Assembly (NCBI GenBank): GCA_014529385.2
Contig: CM043945.1
Span: 4,312,312 to 4,376,311, forward strand
DNA: 64,000 nt
Direction: 5' to 3'
From: Adiantum capillus-veneris
Lineage: Eukaryota; Streptophyta; Polypodiopsida; Polypodiales; Pteridaceae
A program made the position numbers and the translations under genes. The stretch's first letter is position 1. Each line of letters opens with the position of its first letter. The notes under the pieces were generated by a model. The model was not told the DNA's origin. It made no database searches and saw only the letters and a list, made by a program, of their open reading frames with translations. Below are positions 10,134 to 22,600 of the stretch, in pieces.

Positions 10134-11800
10134 GAGTAGGAACCATAGACACATGAACAATTTCTAATGATCATAGTTGTCTTTGGTAAGATTATGGCTA
10201 GCATTCAAACATGAGGGAGCCATCTTGAGTTCTTCAAAGTGTCGTTACACAAAGGCATTCGAAAGCATTAGCTCCTTGGGACTTGTCCTAGTGTACTCCA
10301 AATTTGAAAATCCACTTTAATTACCTAGAAAATGTAAAAATGATACCTCAAGGGACACAATACTCATCCAATTCTGCGTTCCAATTTGATGGCCTTTCTA
10401 TCACACCATTGATTCCTCTTGTATCTTGTGTTAGTTTCACAATTGTATGTGCTTCTACTCTTTCCATCATCCTTGAATTTAGAATGGCAAGACCTCAGAT
10501 GACATTCGTTCTCGTACATAATCACCCATGCATGCATTAAGGATAAGCCCAGATTCACCCATGCATTAATATTTGAGGATATGACTTGACATGAAGAAGT
10601 TTTTTTTCAAGAGACTTATGTAGCTAGAAAAATTCATCTTTATGACTCATGAGTGATGAGGTTGAAGGAAGAATCCATCAACGCCTCTATATGTTTGTAG
10701 TATATACGCTCTAAAAAAGTTGGCATAAGGAATGTACACAAATGAAGATGCTTATTATAAAAAATTAGCAAAGCCTACACAGAAGTAAAATCTTACGTCC
10801 AACCAAGCGTAGCTATGATGAGCATAAATCTTTTAGATAAAAAATTGAAAAACCGTGTGGTTTTAGCGAAACAATGATATTGTAAAAGCCACAATTTCAA
10901 GATAGACCTACCATGTAAATACCCTTCACTCTGAATATTAGATCCTTTTTTGTAGAGTTAAGATTAGTACCATAGTTTTTCCATATGGCTGTCATGCGGC
11001 AATGGCACGAGACCATGAAAGTATGGTTTATGTATGCTGTAGCGATGTTAATCCAAACATGTGAGCTTTAAAAATGTGACAAATATAATCATGAGAAGTG
11101 TCATACCATGAGAGTTTTCCAAACATGTATGTGACTACTTTGTAAACAATGAATAGGAACCCAATGTTTGATTTAGTGTAACTTCATCCCAAACATACTT
11201 GTATACAAGTATAAAAAGTTTCTTTTGTCAAAACATTCGGTTATGCGAACAATAGTGACTAGTAAAATATAAAAGTTGATCGAGAGCACATCATTTTCAG
11301 TATTCAAGTACTTTCCTTCTATAGATAGTACCTAGTCAATGAACATGGTTTGTTATATCCATATGTCAAAAGCTTTGCAAAAAAGAAATTTTGCCGTTTG
11401 ATGCCTTTCATGACTCAATAAAAGTGAGCTGGTCGTAAGATGTCTTCAGATCTTGGCTTCATTCCTATCTCATGTTAGTGATGTGAAGAACTAACTTGAT
11501 GTTGGAGCAATGACCTTACGCACCCCCTCCCGCCCAGCCTTGTTCTAGGGCTTTCCAAAATTGGAAGGCCCTTCCAACTTCAAAAAAAGTCTGTAGAGAG
11601 CGGTACCTTCCCAGGGCACAACATGAAAAATGCCAAATAGACGGCCATTAATTGATTTATGCACTGAGCATACCCATCCTGCAATTTGAGGGCGTTTCAA
11701 GTTTCCGAAACAGGCGGTGAGAAGTGGTTAGGGCGCCCTTCCTCACATTAAACACAGTAGTTGAATGGAGGCCGTGAGAAGAGGCGAAGGGCCTTCTTCA
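10134..11800. other. AT-rich non-coding sequence, no feature seen
   Basis: No frame longer than 80 codons, no retroelement motif, no LTR-like terminus and no RNA gene could be recognised. On the minus strand this lies downstream of the MADS-box exon and would be its first intron, if the gene is intact. Confidence 0.4.
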
Positions 11801-11882
11801 ATTATGCTCATACAGACTCCAGCTTCTTCACATTAAACACAGAAGAGGGACTAGGAAAGCAAAGGTTAGCGAGAAGGCTGAC

Positions 11883-12079
11883 CTGGGGTTGGCGAACTGG
11901 AAGAGCTTGCCCTTGCTGGAGAAGATGATGACACCCACCTCCGCATCGCACAGCACCGAAAGATCGTGTGCCTTCTTCAGCAGCCCGCCCCTCCTCTTCG
12001 AGAACGTCACCTGCCGCGTCGTTGCATTCTCGATCCGCTTGATCTTGATCTTCCGCCTTGCCATCGGGTACCTCCGCAC
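11883..12079 (-). CDS. MIKC-type MADS-box transcription factor, exon 1
   Basis: The ATG at 12064 (minus) opens a frame encoding a full MADS domain: [36 protein letters not shown] and [17 protein letters not shown]. These are the DNA-binding helix with its basic cluster and the SRF-type dimerisation strand. The coding part is 182 nt and ends at a consensus donor (CCCCAG|GTCAGC, intron starting at 11882). This is the usual length and place of the first coding exon in MIKC genes. Upstream, TACTGCAG before 12079 is a good acceptor for an intron in the 5' UTR, so exon bounds of 12079-11883 are proposed. I do not assign a clade: RRGGLLKK and [12 protein letters not shown] resemble several MIKC groups. 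The I region, K box and C-terminus are not found in the remaining 11.8 kb. Confidence 0.85.
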
Positions 12080-12189
12080 CTGCAGTACAGCACCAGCACC
12101 ACTGATGCACACGTTAGTCATGAGCAGCACCTGCAAGCCACCTCTCTCAAGCTTCCACAACGCAAACCTCACAATGTTCAGAAGATGAA

Positions 12190-12600
12190 GGGGTAAAACC
12201 CTGCTGCAAACCTACGCCGACCCGGAAATGTGCAGCTCCCTCGCTCCGCCCCTCACGTAGCTCCAGCTCTTCAAGGATTTTTAGCTTAGTCGATTGCTAA
12301 AATGGGTTCGTTGCCAAAGTGATGACTAGCAGCGCCCAGTCATTAAAAGGACGGCCGCCCACCCCATCTAAAAGACCAAGTCTCAACTCGGTCAGTTGTG
12401 CCTCGTAATATTTGACACCTCCTAACTTCTAAGCCTAGTGTTAGCCTAGGTGGAAGTCCCCCATTCCCAATGCATCAAAGGGAACGCTCCAAGAGGCCTT
12501 CTTGGCCTTCAGCCTAGGCCACGAGATTTGGCCTTCCATAGGAGAAGTTATGGTGCGTATGTAAAATATTTTCTATGTTAATCTGAGAACCTTGCAAAAG
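12190..12600. other. Upstream flank of MADS exon, no gene seen
   Basis: Sequence 5' of the MADS exon on its own strand. It could hold the 5' UTR intron, leader exon and promoter, but no TATA box or start can be placed with confidence. Confidence 0.3.
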
Positions 12601-13800
12601 AGGCGCAGGATAAGCTTGAAGACCCCTCGGTCTCAACTCAGGGTAAGCAGGAGTCACTTGTTGTTGCATACACGAAGAATCAAACTCGTAAGAACACTAC
12701 TGTTGGTGAAGCGCAGGTCTAGAAGCTTGATCTTACTAGCCATGTGATTAAAGTGGTGGGACCTTCGACCAACACTGTTAGTCTGGTAAAAAGAAAGAAG
12801 AAGAAAAGGTGATGCTTAAAGGTTATCGGTGGTTCGGCTTGGCGATCAAGGGGAAAGTTGTGACACTAGGGCCCAGCTCTTCATGGCAACCCCAAGCCTA
12901 TGCTAGTTCTCCTAAATATTGTTTGGTGATCACAGGGTTGCTCCCTCTATCAGTGGCGGATGTATTTGTTAAGTTGTAGTTGTGTTGTGCTGTTTTGATG
13001 CCATGGCTAGGAGGAGCATGGGTTCCATTCAAGTCAGGGGACAAAGACGTAAAATATGTTACCTACAAACGGACGGCGTGATAATAACAAAGCTTTGGCT
13101 TTCATCCGCCAATTTGAAGTTGCATTTGCATAACGGAACTTTAAGGAAAGGTCCAAGCTTCGCCATGTCAGTATATGTACCTGAAAGGCACCGCTAGCAG
13201 TTAATGTGGCTAACTCTGATCCTAGAAAAATGCAAACCCCATGATTGGACTACTTTCAAGAAGGAGTTCTATGCACAATTCCTTCCTCCAGACTACGAGG
13301 AAGAAGTAAAGAAAGAATGGGATCGACTCTAACAGTCAGAGAACGAAACTGTTCCATGCTATATGGATAAGTTTTGGGACGTTCTTTTGAAAGTCACTCC
13401 ATTCAAGAAGATTGAAGATTTGGAGAAGATGTGCAAAGTTTGAAGCAGGATTGTATGAAGCCTTGCAAAAGGCTATGAAGCTTTACCCTCAAGGTAGCTT
13501 GCAGATACTTATGGAATTAGCTCGCATAGCTGATGGTATACATGACAAGGGTACTCCCAGGAAGATGGAGCAAAGCACCTATCATACCAAGCAGAAGGCT
13601 CTCCATGAACAACCTACTTCCACTTCTTTTTATCAAATGAAGAAAAGAACCGCCTCCGATGCAGAAGAAAATCCAAATCAGCCCAATAAAGGGAAATGTC
13701 TCTCTCTAGATGAATTGAGAATCTACATCAGTGAAGGAAGGTGCTTTAAGTGTGGACAAATTGGACATATAAGGATGATTGCCCTACCAAAACCCCACAA
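12600..13800 (+). pseudogene. G1 gypsy element: gag fragment
   Basis: In shifting plus frames the sequence reads NNKALAFIRQFEVAFA, HDWTTFKKEFYAQFLPPDYEE, NETVPCYMDKFWDVL and later a CCHC start, CFKCGQIGH (13742-13768). The W..F...F...F.P spacing and the zinc knuckle are those of Ty3/gypsy Gag (Retrotrans_gag). At least one stop (near 13331) and frameshifts break it, and the last knuckle Cys is not in frame. It leads into the protease and RT of the same element. No LTR was recognised at its left end. Confidence 0.75.
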
Positions 13801-13829
13801 CCACCTTCTTTCAATGCAGCCCCACATGA

Positions 13830-15010
13830 ACAAGGGAATACAACCAAGAATGGGAAAGAAAGAGCTCTTCTTAAAGCATGGGGTAGCATCAACAACCAAC
13901 GGGCTCTTATTCTTTTCGGTCCTAGAAATACAGACAATTTCATCTCTATAACGCTAGCTGATGACCTAAATTTATAGCCCAACCGTTTTGGAGTTTCTAT
14001 TCAAGCATCATCTGCTTTCAAAGGGAAAAACTCCAGTTCTACTCCAATCATAGGGAAGCTGAATTTAAAGGTCAACAACTACAAAGATCAAGAGTCTTTC
14101 TTACTAGATTCACTTGAAGGGTGTAATGTCATCTTGGCAATGCCTTGGCACTACAAGATGCATCCCCTTCCTGACTATGTTCAAAAAACTTTTATCCTTT
14201 GATCGTAAAGGAAATCAATATATTGTACTTGAGGATGCAAGTGATTGGCGTTCCCATTACCAATCACATTGCAATCAAGAAAGTATTTAGGGAGTGTGTT
14301 TCAATGTACTTTATCCTTTCAAGAGAGAGAGATGTATCTTTTTCACAAATTTCTTCCTCTTTAGAGCAAAAGAGAATTAAGTTACTAGAAAATTTTGAAG
14401 ATTGTTTTGCATATGAACTTCCCAATGAACTCCCACCTTCTCGTCCCAAGGATCATACAATTGATTTGATCCCAGGAATTTCTCCTCCAAACCAGCCTCC
14501 TTGTAGAGTTAGTTTGATGCAGCAAGAGGAGATCCTCAAGCAGGTTAATGAACTTTTGGAGAAGGGTCTAATAAGGCCTAGCATTTCTCCATATTGTTCA
14601 CCTTTCTTAAAAGGATGGCACATTCTGTATGTGCATAGACTATAGAGCTTTAAGCAAGATCACAATCAAAAATCGATTCCCAATCCCTTGGATTGATGAT
14701 ATTCGTGATAAGCTACAAGGAGCAAGTGTCTTTAGTCATATAGACTTGAAGAGCGGGATCAAAAAATCCGCATAGCTCCTCAGGATGTGCATATAAGACT
14801 TCATTTAGAACAATCTTCGGTTTGTATGAATTCTTAGTGATGCCTTTTGGACTCACTAATGCACCAACCACATTCCACAAAATGATGGATAGAATCTTTC
14901 CTTCGTATAGAAGATTTACACGATTTTTTCTTCGATGACGTCTTAATCTTTTCAGAGAGACGGAAGAAGAACACTACAAGCATCTCACATTAGTGTTTGA
15001 AGAATTACGC
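13830..15010 (+). pseudogene. G1 gypsy element: protease and reverse transcriptase remnants
   Basis: The protease C-terminus is seen as EGCNVILAMPWHYKMHPL (about 14118-14170, family motif DVILGMPW). At 14390-14600 comes the pre-RT leader with FAYELPNELPPSRP.DHTIDLIPG and a thumb-proximal LEKGLIRPSISPYCSPF. Then, with stops and shifts, [20 protein letters not shown] appears near 14838-14900 (RT motif B'). The YxDD box is not intact. RNase H and the start of the integrase are missing: the sequence jumps from RT palm to the integrase zinc finger at about 15040. Confidence 0.75.
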
Positions 15011-15039
15011 AAATACAAGTTATTTGTGAAGGTGATGGA

Positions 15040-15564
15040 TGAAGCACATAATTCTCCCTATGCCGGGCATCGAAGATTGTTGCTACCACTAGTGCCCTCG
15101 AATGATATTTCTTTTGGCCAACACTCCGTAGGCACATTGAAAAATATGTACGCGAGTGTTTAATATGCAAAGAACTGAAATATGACAAACATAAAGTTTA
15201 TGGCAAGCTTCAGTTACTCCCTGTGCCTAACACGCCATGGAAAAGTATTCCCATGGATTTTATTGCGGATCTTCCTAGATCCAAGAATAGAAATGATGCA
15301 ATCTCAACTATAGTAGACAGATACAGTAAGCAAGCACATTTCCTTCCAATTAAGAAAATGATCAAAGCTGATCACATGGGTAGAATCTTTTTAGCTAATA
15401 TTTTTAAACAACATGGATTGCCAAAGACTATTGTCAATGATAGAGATCCTCGCATGACTAGTCTATTTTGGCAAGAATTGTTCGAGAACTTGGGAAACTA
15501 AGCTTGATTTTTCATCAGCTTATCATCCTCAAATAAATTGTCAAAGCGAAATCGCTAATGCCAT
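15040..15564 (+). pseudogene. G1 gypsy element: integrase, broken by the next insertion
   Basis: Degenerate zinc-binding module first, then a clean stretch PWKSIPMDFIADLPRS, IVDRYSKQAHFLP, IVNDRDPRMTSLFW and, after a frameshift at about 15500, SSAYHPQ..CQSEIANAI. Catalytic Asp (MDFIADLP), Asp (VNDRDPR) and Glu (SEIAN) of the D,D35E triad are all recognisable. The frame stops abruptly where the G2 LTR starts at 15565; the expected continuation (DLLK...) is not found to the right. The C-terminal domain and the 3' LTR are absent. Confidence 0.8.
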
Positions 15565-16003
15565 TGTTACGGCTGAGTCAGTTGGGCTAGTAATTATTAA
15601 GGACAATTATTGTCGTAATTGGTACAGTACACAGGCAATCCAAGGGCTGTAAATAGGGCTCACTACTCAATTTTATGGATCTATCTCTGATCACTAGGAC
15701 TTTTTACACTATCACTGCTTTGTATCTTGGAGCTCTTTGTGCTCTTATATCTTTGTAACTCTAATCAATCTCAAAGCAAACTTGGCTCACATTGTTGTAC
15801 GTGCTAGCTTGCACTAATCTGAATATATCCCAAATCCAATCTCTAATTTTAGTGTTCGAACTTAGTTTCCAGTTCAGTCTATATTTCAGTTCCAATCTTT
15901 GTATTTCATTCCACTCTTGTCATATCTGAAGTCGTAATCTGATCTGAACTAACTTTAACTAACCAACCTGAACTAATTGGCATAAGTGTTCAGCTCATTC
16001 CAT
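15565..16003 (+). mobile_element. Putative 5' LTR of G2 gypsy element
   Basis: The left end is sharp: the G1 integrase frame ends and TGTTACGGCTGAGTCAG begins, a typical LTR start, preceded by gccat (15560-15564). The right end is less certain. A plausible end is CATTCCA at about 16003, followed by TTTTGGCGATCACAC as a possible primer-binding site. No matching 3' LTR or second gccat was found in the window. Confidence 0.5.
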
Positions 16004-16499
16004 TTTGGCGATCACACTGTCTTGAGCTAAGTTGCTCTTGATTATATGAGCTATATCCTAGTTGGTGTTAGACCTATCAAAGATCAACCATGCCGTTGCA
16101 CATGGCAGATGCCCAGCTACCACATTCATGGATGATTTGAATCGTGTTAGCCCAATCTAGGAAAAATTAGAGCGAGACTCTGATACTAAGAAAGAGCTAG
16201 GGAATGAGACAGATGTTCCTCCAGGACAAGGAACAATTGATGAATCAAGGGATTCTCAACATTCAACCCATTGCAGACATGGCCGCGTAGAGAGAGCAGA
16301 GAGACGAACCAGATTTCATGGATCCCAGCGAAGTAAGAAACATACTAAGGAAAGTGAGTGCAGCAAGCAAAGTCATCAATTAACAGGACATAAACCAACA
16401 AAGAAGATTGAAGAAGAAACAGTGACTAAGACTGATGATAAACATGAACGGGAAGCTGATACAAATCATTAGAATGCCAGCTCACAAAACCAAATCCAA

Positions 16500-17620
16500 T
16501 CACTAGGAACATTATACTGACCTAAAAATTTCATTTCCAGTTTCAAAGGGGGGAAGAAAAATGACCCAAATGTACACATTCAAGCTTTTGAATAGTATGT
16601 TGAACTCAAGGACATAGATAAGGATGAATGGGGAAAATATTTTCCTCATTCACTGAAAGAGATAGCTAGAAAATGATACTACCAATATCCAACATACCAA
16701 CTGAGGTCCTATTATAAGCTAATTAAAGCTTTTTACTTGGAGTATTTAGATAATAGAGGTGGTGAGGACATACTATCCGAACTAGACAAAATCAAGCAAG
16801 AAAAATTGTCGATCAAAAGCTATGTGAAAAAGATCAAGGAATTGACCAGATAATTACAAGAGACTCCATCAGAGAAAAAGATGTGAGCTTGGTTCCTTAA
16901 TGGTTTCAGAATCAAGACGTTAAGGGAACTAGAGGTTCCAACACTCACAAAGAAATTGAATGTTGTGGTTCAAAAAGCACTGAAATTAGAGCAGCAAGCC
17001 AAAAAAGGAGAAGGGACACCAAAAAAGACAATCCGGTGAGACAGTGAGTCATCAATTGAAGGGTCAAAGTCCAGGACTACTTCCAGGTCATCTGAGAGTG
17101 ACTTAGAAAAAAGGTAAAGACAAGAAGAAGGGATCGTGGATTATAAAGCTGGAAGAAATGTCAAAACAAATTGTTGAAATAGCTAAGACAAGACTTTCAA
17201 TCAAAAAGATGGAGATTTGGAGTTCAAAATGCAAATCGAGAGATTTGGTGTTCAAAATGCAAGTCGAGAGACCACAGATCAGATGAATGCTCACAGTGTA
17301 CATATTGCAAGGCCTATAGACATGTATGAAATAATTGTGGCATTAGAATTCATCATTTTAATAAGAGAAAATATTTATGAATGATTTCACTTACAACTAA
17401 AGCAAAGAAAGCAGAGGGGGCAAGTGGCCCCAAGGAGAAGGAGACCATCACGAGTACTGGTGGTGGCAGAGATAAATACCAAGGGGATACTAGCCAAGGC
17501 AAAACAAAGGAGACTTTGGAAAACTAAGCTTAAATTGTTATACGTGCGAGAAATATGGTCACTTTGCATTTGAGTTCCCGAAAGCTTCCAAATCAAAGGG
17601 ACTTGAACTGAAGGCACATA
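16500..17620 (+). pseudogene. G2 gypsy element: gag with two zinc-knuckle remnants
   Basis: Plus-strand reading gives DKDEWGKYFPHSLKEIARK, YYKLIKAFYLEYLDNRGG, LSIKSYVKKIKEL and VVQKALKLEQQAKKGEG, which is Ty3/gypsy Gag capsid sequence. It is followed by a Cys/His-rich part (WCSKCKSRDHRSDEC, CTYCKAYRH) and a second knuckle CYTCEKYGHFAFE around 17540-17580, where the last Cys is replaced. Many stops are present. Part of this gag (16590-16810) recurs at 23666-23890. Confidence 0.7.
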
Positions 17621-17639
17621 AACCAGTGCTAGTAAGGGT

Positions 17640-18035
17640 GGTGACCACGGTCATGATTCTGACTATGTTGCAGTATTACATCTACTCCTAGTTGCAAATA
17701 CGCGAAGTGCCATACCAGGGAGAACCCCTACGGTTAAATGGTCGCACCCCTTTGCCCAAAAGATATGCCTCTTCAAAAGCCACACTCCTTTGATGATTGG
17801 TCACACCCCTTCACTCTACAGGTGCGACTCTTTGCCCAATGGTTGCACCTCTTTGTCAAAAAGATGTGTCTTTACGTCTAAAGTCACGTCTCTTCACCAG
17901 GAGACGTGTCTTTTCATTTGTATCTCTTCATCTCCTATAGAGGAGCCTTTGTACTCAGTTTTCAAGCATTTAATCAATCAACACAGAGTATTCTGAGTCT
18001 TGTTTCTGAGTACAATTCAAGTTTCTTAATTCTTA
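17640..18035 (+). repeat. Degenerate short tandem repeats, possible LTR or leader remnant
   Basis: Units resembling GGTCGCACCCCTTTGCCC and AAAAGATGTGTCTTTACG repeat loosely from 17735 to 17920. Then come CTCCTATAGAGGAGCC, which could be a TATA region, and an A/T-rich stretch. It sits between the gag and protease parts of G2, where a normal element would have no such gap. I cannot prove LTR ends. Confidence 0.35.
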
Positions 18036-18039
18036 ATCA

Positions 18040-19260
18040 TGAGTTTAAGTAATGAAGGATTAGCAACTAGAATTATTACAACTAGTAGTAAAGAGGTTGT
18101 AATTCAAGAAATTCTAGATGAACGTGAGAAGAAGCAAACTACTAAAACCAAGAAGTGGGAGTAGTAGAGAGCTGTATGGAAGGCAAAAGGCAAAGAGAAA
18201 GTAGTGGATGAATGGCAAGAGCAACGAGAATTGGAAATCAAGATTACAGAGAATCTAGCAAACAAGATGCTAGAATAGCCACCGTGTTTAAATGCTTGTA
18301 CGATTCAAAAAATATAGCCTCAATCTTCAGGGGCTCAGGAACAACACTTATGACAACCAAGGAAGAAGGCACTATCTAGATTGAATGAATCCATGGTAGC
18401 TGCAGTTTAGAGTCTGGTTGAAGAATTGTGGTAAGTAGCAGAAGACTTGACCAAAGCTAGAGGAACTGTATTGATGAAGGATCAATCGAAGAGTCCATCA
18501 CAATGTCAGTCAGCTACCAGACCATGAAAATCAACCCAGTGGAAGTGTGAGGAAATTCAACCGGAGTAGAAATCTCCCATTCAAATTGTGGCTCTGGTAA
18601 AGGAACACGATGTAATATATGTGAAGGTATGTGAGAAAATCCAAAACTTGACATTAGAGTTGGATGATATCAGACGCACATTACCAAAAGCTACAAAGTT
18701 CATCAAACAAAAGAGGAAGACAGAAGTTGAAGCGAGAGCAATGGAACTAGCAACCATGAGGGATGATGAGGTTCCATCCATTTAGGCTGACTATAAGCTT
18801 AGAAAGCAGTGAAAACCGTTATCAAGAGTAATACTGGATGGGGGAGTTGGTGTCAACATCCTAGGTGAACATCTGAGGCAGAAATTGGGGATTACCAATT
18901 TGCAACCAACACCATTCACAGTCAGAATGGTTGATCACATCGTAGTCTAGGCCATAGGATTGATTAAGAAGATGCAAATCAAGGTAGGGAAAGATAATTC
19001 AAAACCAGGTTCTTAGTCCTAGATGTACATGGAGCATATGGAATGAATCCGCATAAAGATAGATATCACAAGAAGCTGAAAGAAAGCCTTAATACCAAAA
19101 GAGTTGTACAAGAAATATGGAACAAAGAAAATTGAAAGGATGTTAGCCTTTAGGAACATTTTTCCTTTGACAAAAATCAACCTGAATATTGTTTTGATGG
19201 ATAAAGAGCATATTGAGAGATGGAAGAAACAATACCTAGATAAGTGCATAGAGTCGAACA
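18040..19260 (+). pseudogene. G2 gypsy element: protease region, copy A
   Basis: A frame with scattered stops contains LELDDIRRTLPKATKFIKQK, YKLRKQ, and VILDGGVGVNILGEHLRQKL near 18828-18890. That has the flap-proximal Asp-Gly-Gly motif seen in place of DSGA/DTGA in many plant gypsy proteases. Soon after come MQIKVGKDNS and RIKIDITR. Compared with copy B at 28990-29925, a segment carrying the YGMILGRPWL strand is deleted here, just after 19030. Confidence 0.65.
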
Positions 19261-19279
19261 CTCGGAAGATAACTGTTCA

Positions 19280-19643
19280 TTTGGAATGATGGACACACAA
19301 ATAGCCAAACAGTCTGAGCATGACAAGTTCCATTTCAAACCAGCAACTAAATCACGTCAAATAAATGCAAAAAGTATAGGTCAACCTACTAAAAGAATGG
19401 AGATGGATCCTGGACTGGTAGAACTAGGCAAAACATTCAACAAATATGCAGCACAAATTCGTATAGAAAAAGAGGCAAAATCAATATCCAAGAGAAAGGG
19501 AAGATGCCCAAATTGGTTGCTTCCAGATGATCAAGAAGTAGAGGGATGGAATCTTGGCACAGATGAGAATCCTATGATGGTCAAGATTAACAAGCATCTA
19601 AAGCCAGAGATTAAGAAAAAGGCTAGAGCTCTGTTTCAGAAGT
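19280..19643 (+). pseudogene. G2 gypsy element: protease/RT linker
   Basis: An open frame of more than 120 codons ends LPDDQEVEGWNLGTDENP and MVKINKHLKPEIKKKARALF. In gypsy elements of the Tat/Athila side, a leader of the type WNLGTxENPxxVKIxxxLxxxxxxxxxALF precedes the F-A-W motif and the RT. Here it stops exactly before the expected continuation, where L1-like sequence begins. Confidence 0.6.
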
Positions 19644-19644
19644 A

Positions 19645-22600
19645 AACGACGGGCCATTTCCAACATTTCCAATCAAGCAGGGAGAAAGGGTAAGGTTTGA
19701 TTTCATAATAATCAATATCTAATTCTCCTAAATGATTTTCTCATGTTGAACTGATCATTTAATATGGGGAAGTGCCAGGGGAGAAAAAAGCTAGAATATT
19801 GGTTAAGCTAGCAGACCGGCCATAGTAGGGATCCAAAGGAGGGAAAATAGGGATCCAAAGGGGGGGCCATCCGCAAAAGATCCATGTGCAACAATGGGCT
19901 TGAAAGACCCTAAGGTTCAGCCCATTAAAACTTCCAAAATGCTAAGGTTCCAAATTCAAAGGTTGTGTCCAAAGGTCAAGCATGGGGGGAATTGGATGCT
20001 TTGTGTGTGTCCCAAAAGTCTTTATCAATCCCTACATAGGAAGGGGCGAGCCTTGGGAGTAGGGGATGAGAGAGAAACTCACACACACACACACACACAC
20101 ACACAAGCTCCCTTTACACAAAGGGAATGAGGGACACATGTCAGCTCCCTAGCCTAGATGCCCACAAGGGGTACCCAATTCCTATTGGATGGCCTTGGAG
20201 GTGGACCAATGAGAATTAGGCTAGAGTAAATCTAGTTTAATTAATTTAAAAACACTTAATAAAATAACCAATGAGAATTAAGCTCTCTAGAAGACTATTG
20301 GACAGTCTCCCAAGGGGTCCAATGAGCATTCAGCAGCCCAATGGCTTGCCTGATTCCTATTGGCCAGGAGGCAAAGGGGTCGAATGAGAGTTTAGTTGCA
20401 TTTATTAATTACATAAAGCTCTCACAAAAGGGGAAAGGGGGACACATGTCAGAAGGCTATCACTTATACTGCTTAATTATCATTGGCTAGCCCTAGGGAG
20501 GTCCAATGAGAGTGGAGCATGAGCAAATAGCAAGAGGGGTCGACCAAGAGAGAGAGGGGGCTGATTTTTGCAAGGCATTATCACACACACAGTCACACAA
20601 TCTCATGTGTGAAGTAAAGAAGACTCTCTCTCCTTCTCAAGCTTTAATGGAAAGCTTACCACCTACCCCAAGCTTGTGAGAAGGGAGGCCTACACCAACA
20701 ACTCTTGGCTTTGTGATGCAAATCCAACCAAGAGCCAAGCTTCAATGCATGCTCATATCCTCTACCATGCTAATTACTAAGCTAAGCTATGCTAATATGA
20801 GTGATTATGTGAGGAGATGTACATCTTTCTCGTAAGAATACTCCTTCTTCCTCTCAATCTACTCTCATACCCCGCTAGCTCTCACCATCTTCGAAGGTGT
20901 GTGAGCTCTTGGATTTGAGACCGGAGAGAATTGATGTTGGGTTTGATAAGTGTTTTGCTTAGTGCATGAAGCTTTCATCTTCATTGCACTAGCTAGTCTT
21001 GAAGGAACACAAAGAATTGTATTGTACAATGTCTCTCTTGATGGGAGAAACCATAATACAAAGCCTTTTGGAGGGGGGACCGGCTCCATGTAAATCCGGT
21101 CCTCAACTGTTGTCAATAGCTTAATTTCTCTCTCTTTTGAAAGTATTCTTCATGCTATCTAACTAGGTCTTATGCTTTTTGTTGCTCTCTCCACCCAAGC
21201 ACTCTTGTAATTCTCATTAGGAATCTATTCTAATGAAATGCCCACTATGTTCATGCTAATGTTCGCTACACACAAGTTCTTAGGCCATTAAATGTTACAT
21301 TTGAGATCTTTTCTAGTAGTTTTCCAATGAGGTTGGAGCAAGATATTGTTGCATATCTGCAGATGCTCCACGGATTGCCAATCCCCTTATTTGATAATTC
21401 CAAAGAGATTCCAAGGTGTCAAAGCCCTTGTTGTTAAGATTCCTGGCTATTTCAATCCAATGGTTATTTAGGCCCAGTCCAGTGGGACTCCATGGAGACT
21501 AGTGCCTAGCTGTACCTTTGCATTACCTAATCTGTTCTTTTCATTTGAGTGCATCTACGACTTTACAACATTTTTCAATAAACTTCGCCGTAACTTAATT
21601 GAGCCTTTACACCAGAGGGGGGGGAGAATTATGTTTTGTTGGACCATAAACCACCTTTAGATTTCATGCAAGCTTCCATAACCATTGCCTTTGCCATGAC
21701 AACCCCGCTCTCATCTATGGCGAGGATGTAGAAAAATTTAGCACATAAAGCCAGGCCATGAGTGACATGGTCAAGGATACCAAGACCACCATGTGATTTT
21801 GGTTTAGTGATAGCCACCCATTTACCCCATTGCCATGGTCTGTCAGCAGTCAATTTATTTCTCGACTAGAACTCCTTGATTGGTTTCAAGAAGGAACTCC
21901 ATTTTTTCAGGATAATTGTAGGAAGGGTGACCGGAAGGCTATATACGAGATGAAGAAGGTATTTATTATCATAGCTTTATAGGGGAAGGGATTTAGGATG
22001 AACTCCCAACCCTTCATTTGATTTTTATTTTTTCCTTGAACGCAATCAAAGGCAATCTTGTGAATAATTCTGGGCACCCCTAGGTGTCAAAAATGATGTT
22101 ATCTTTGTTAACAACTTCTCGAGTCCAACCTGCAGAATCAAAATTATCATTTGCCATCAAAGAGATAAGTCTTGATTTCTCTATACTGCATTGAGACCCT
22201 AATTCTATGGCAAACACCTGGACAATACCAAGGCTTACCTAACATTGTTCCCATCCACTTGGAGAAAGAGTAGCGAGTCATATGAAAACATCTTGATAAG
22301 CATTTGTTTTCCATTCTAGATTTGGATCCCTTGAATTTTTCCTCTTGCCGCCGCTTGTTCCAACATTGCAATAAGAGGGTGGATGCAAGTGGCAAACCAA
22401 AGCAAAGCTAAGGGACATCCTTGCTGAATGGATCTCTTGACATCAAAGCAACCAACTATTATTAAATTGAATAGCAATCCTGAGATGCTCCCATACCCAA
22501 GAGTACTTATTGCTTGGCAAATTTGTGGACCAAACCCCCAATTCTGCACTGTTTCTTGCACAAATGACCAGGTTATCCTATCGTATGCCTTGTCAAGGTC

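Noticed and set aside
4165-10390. Shared CATCCAATTCTG at 4171 and about 10364 as a common insertion target
   Set aside because: Only about 12 bp match and the flanks differ, so it is likely chance.
11808-12110. 100-codon minus frame overlapping the MADS exon
   Set aside because: It is a shifted frame of the same DNA without a domain; the MADS frame is the real one.
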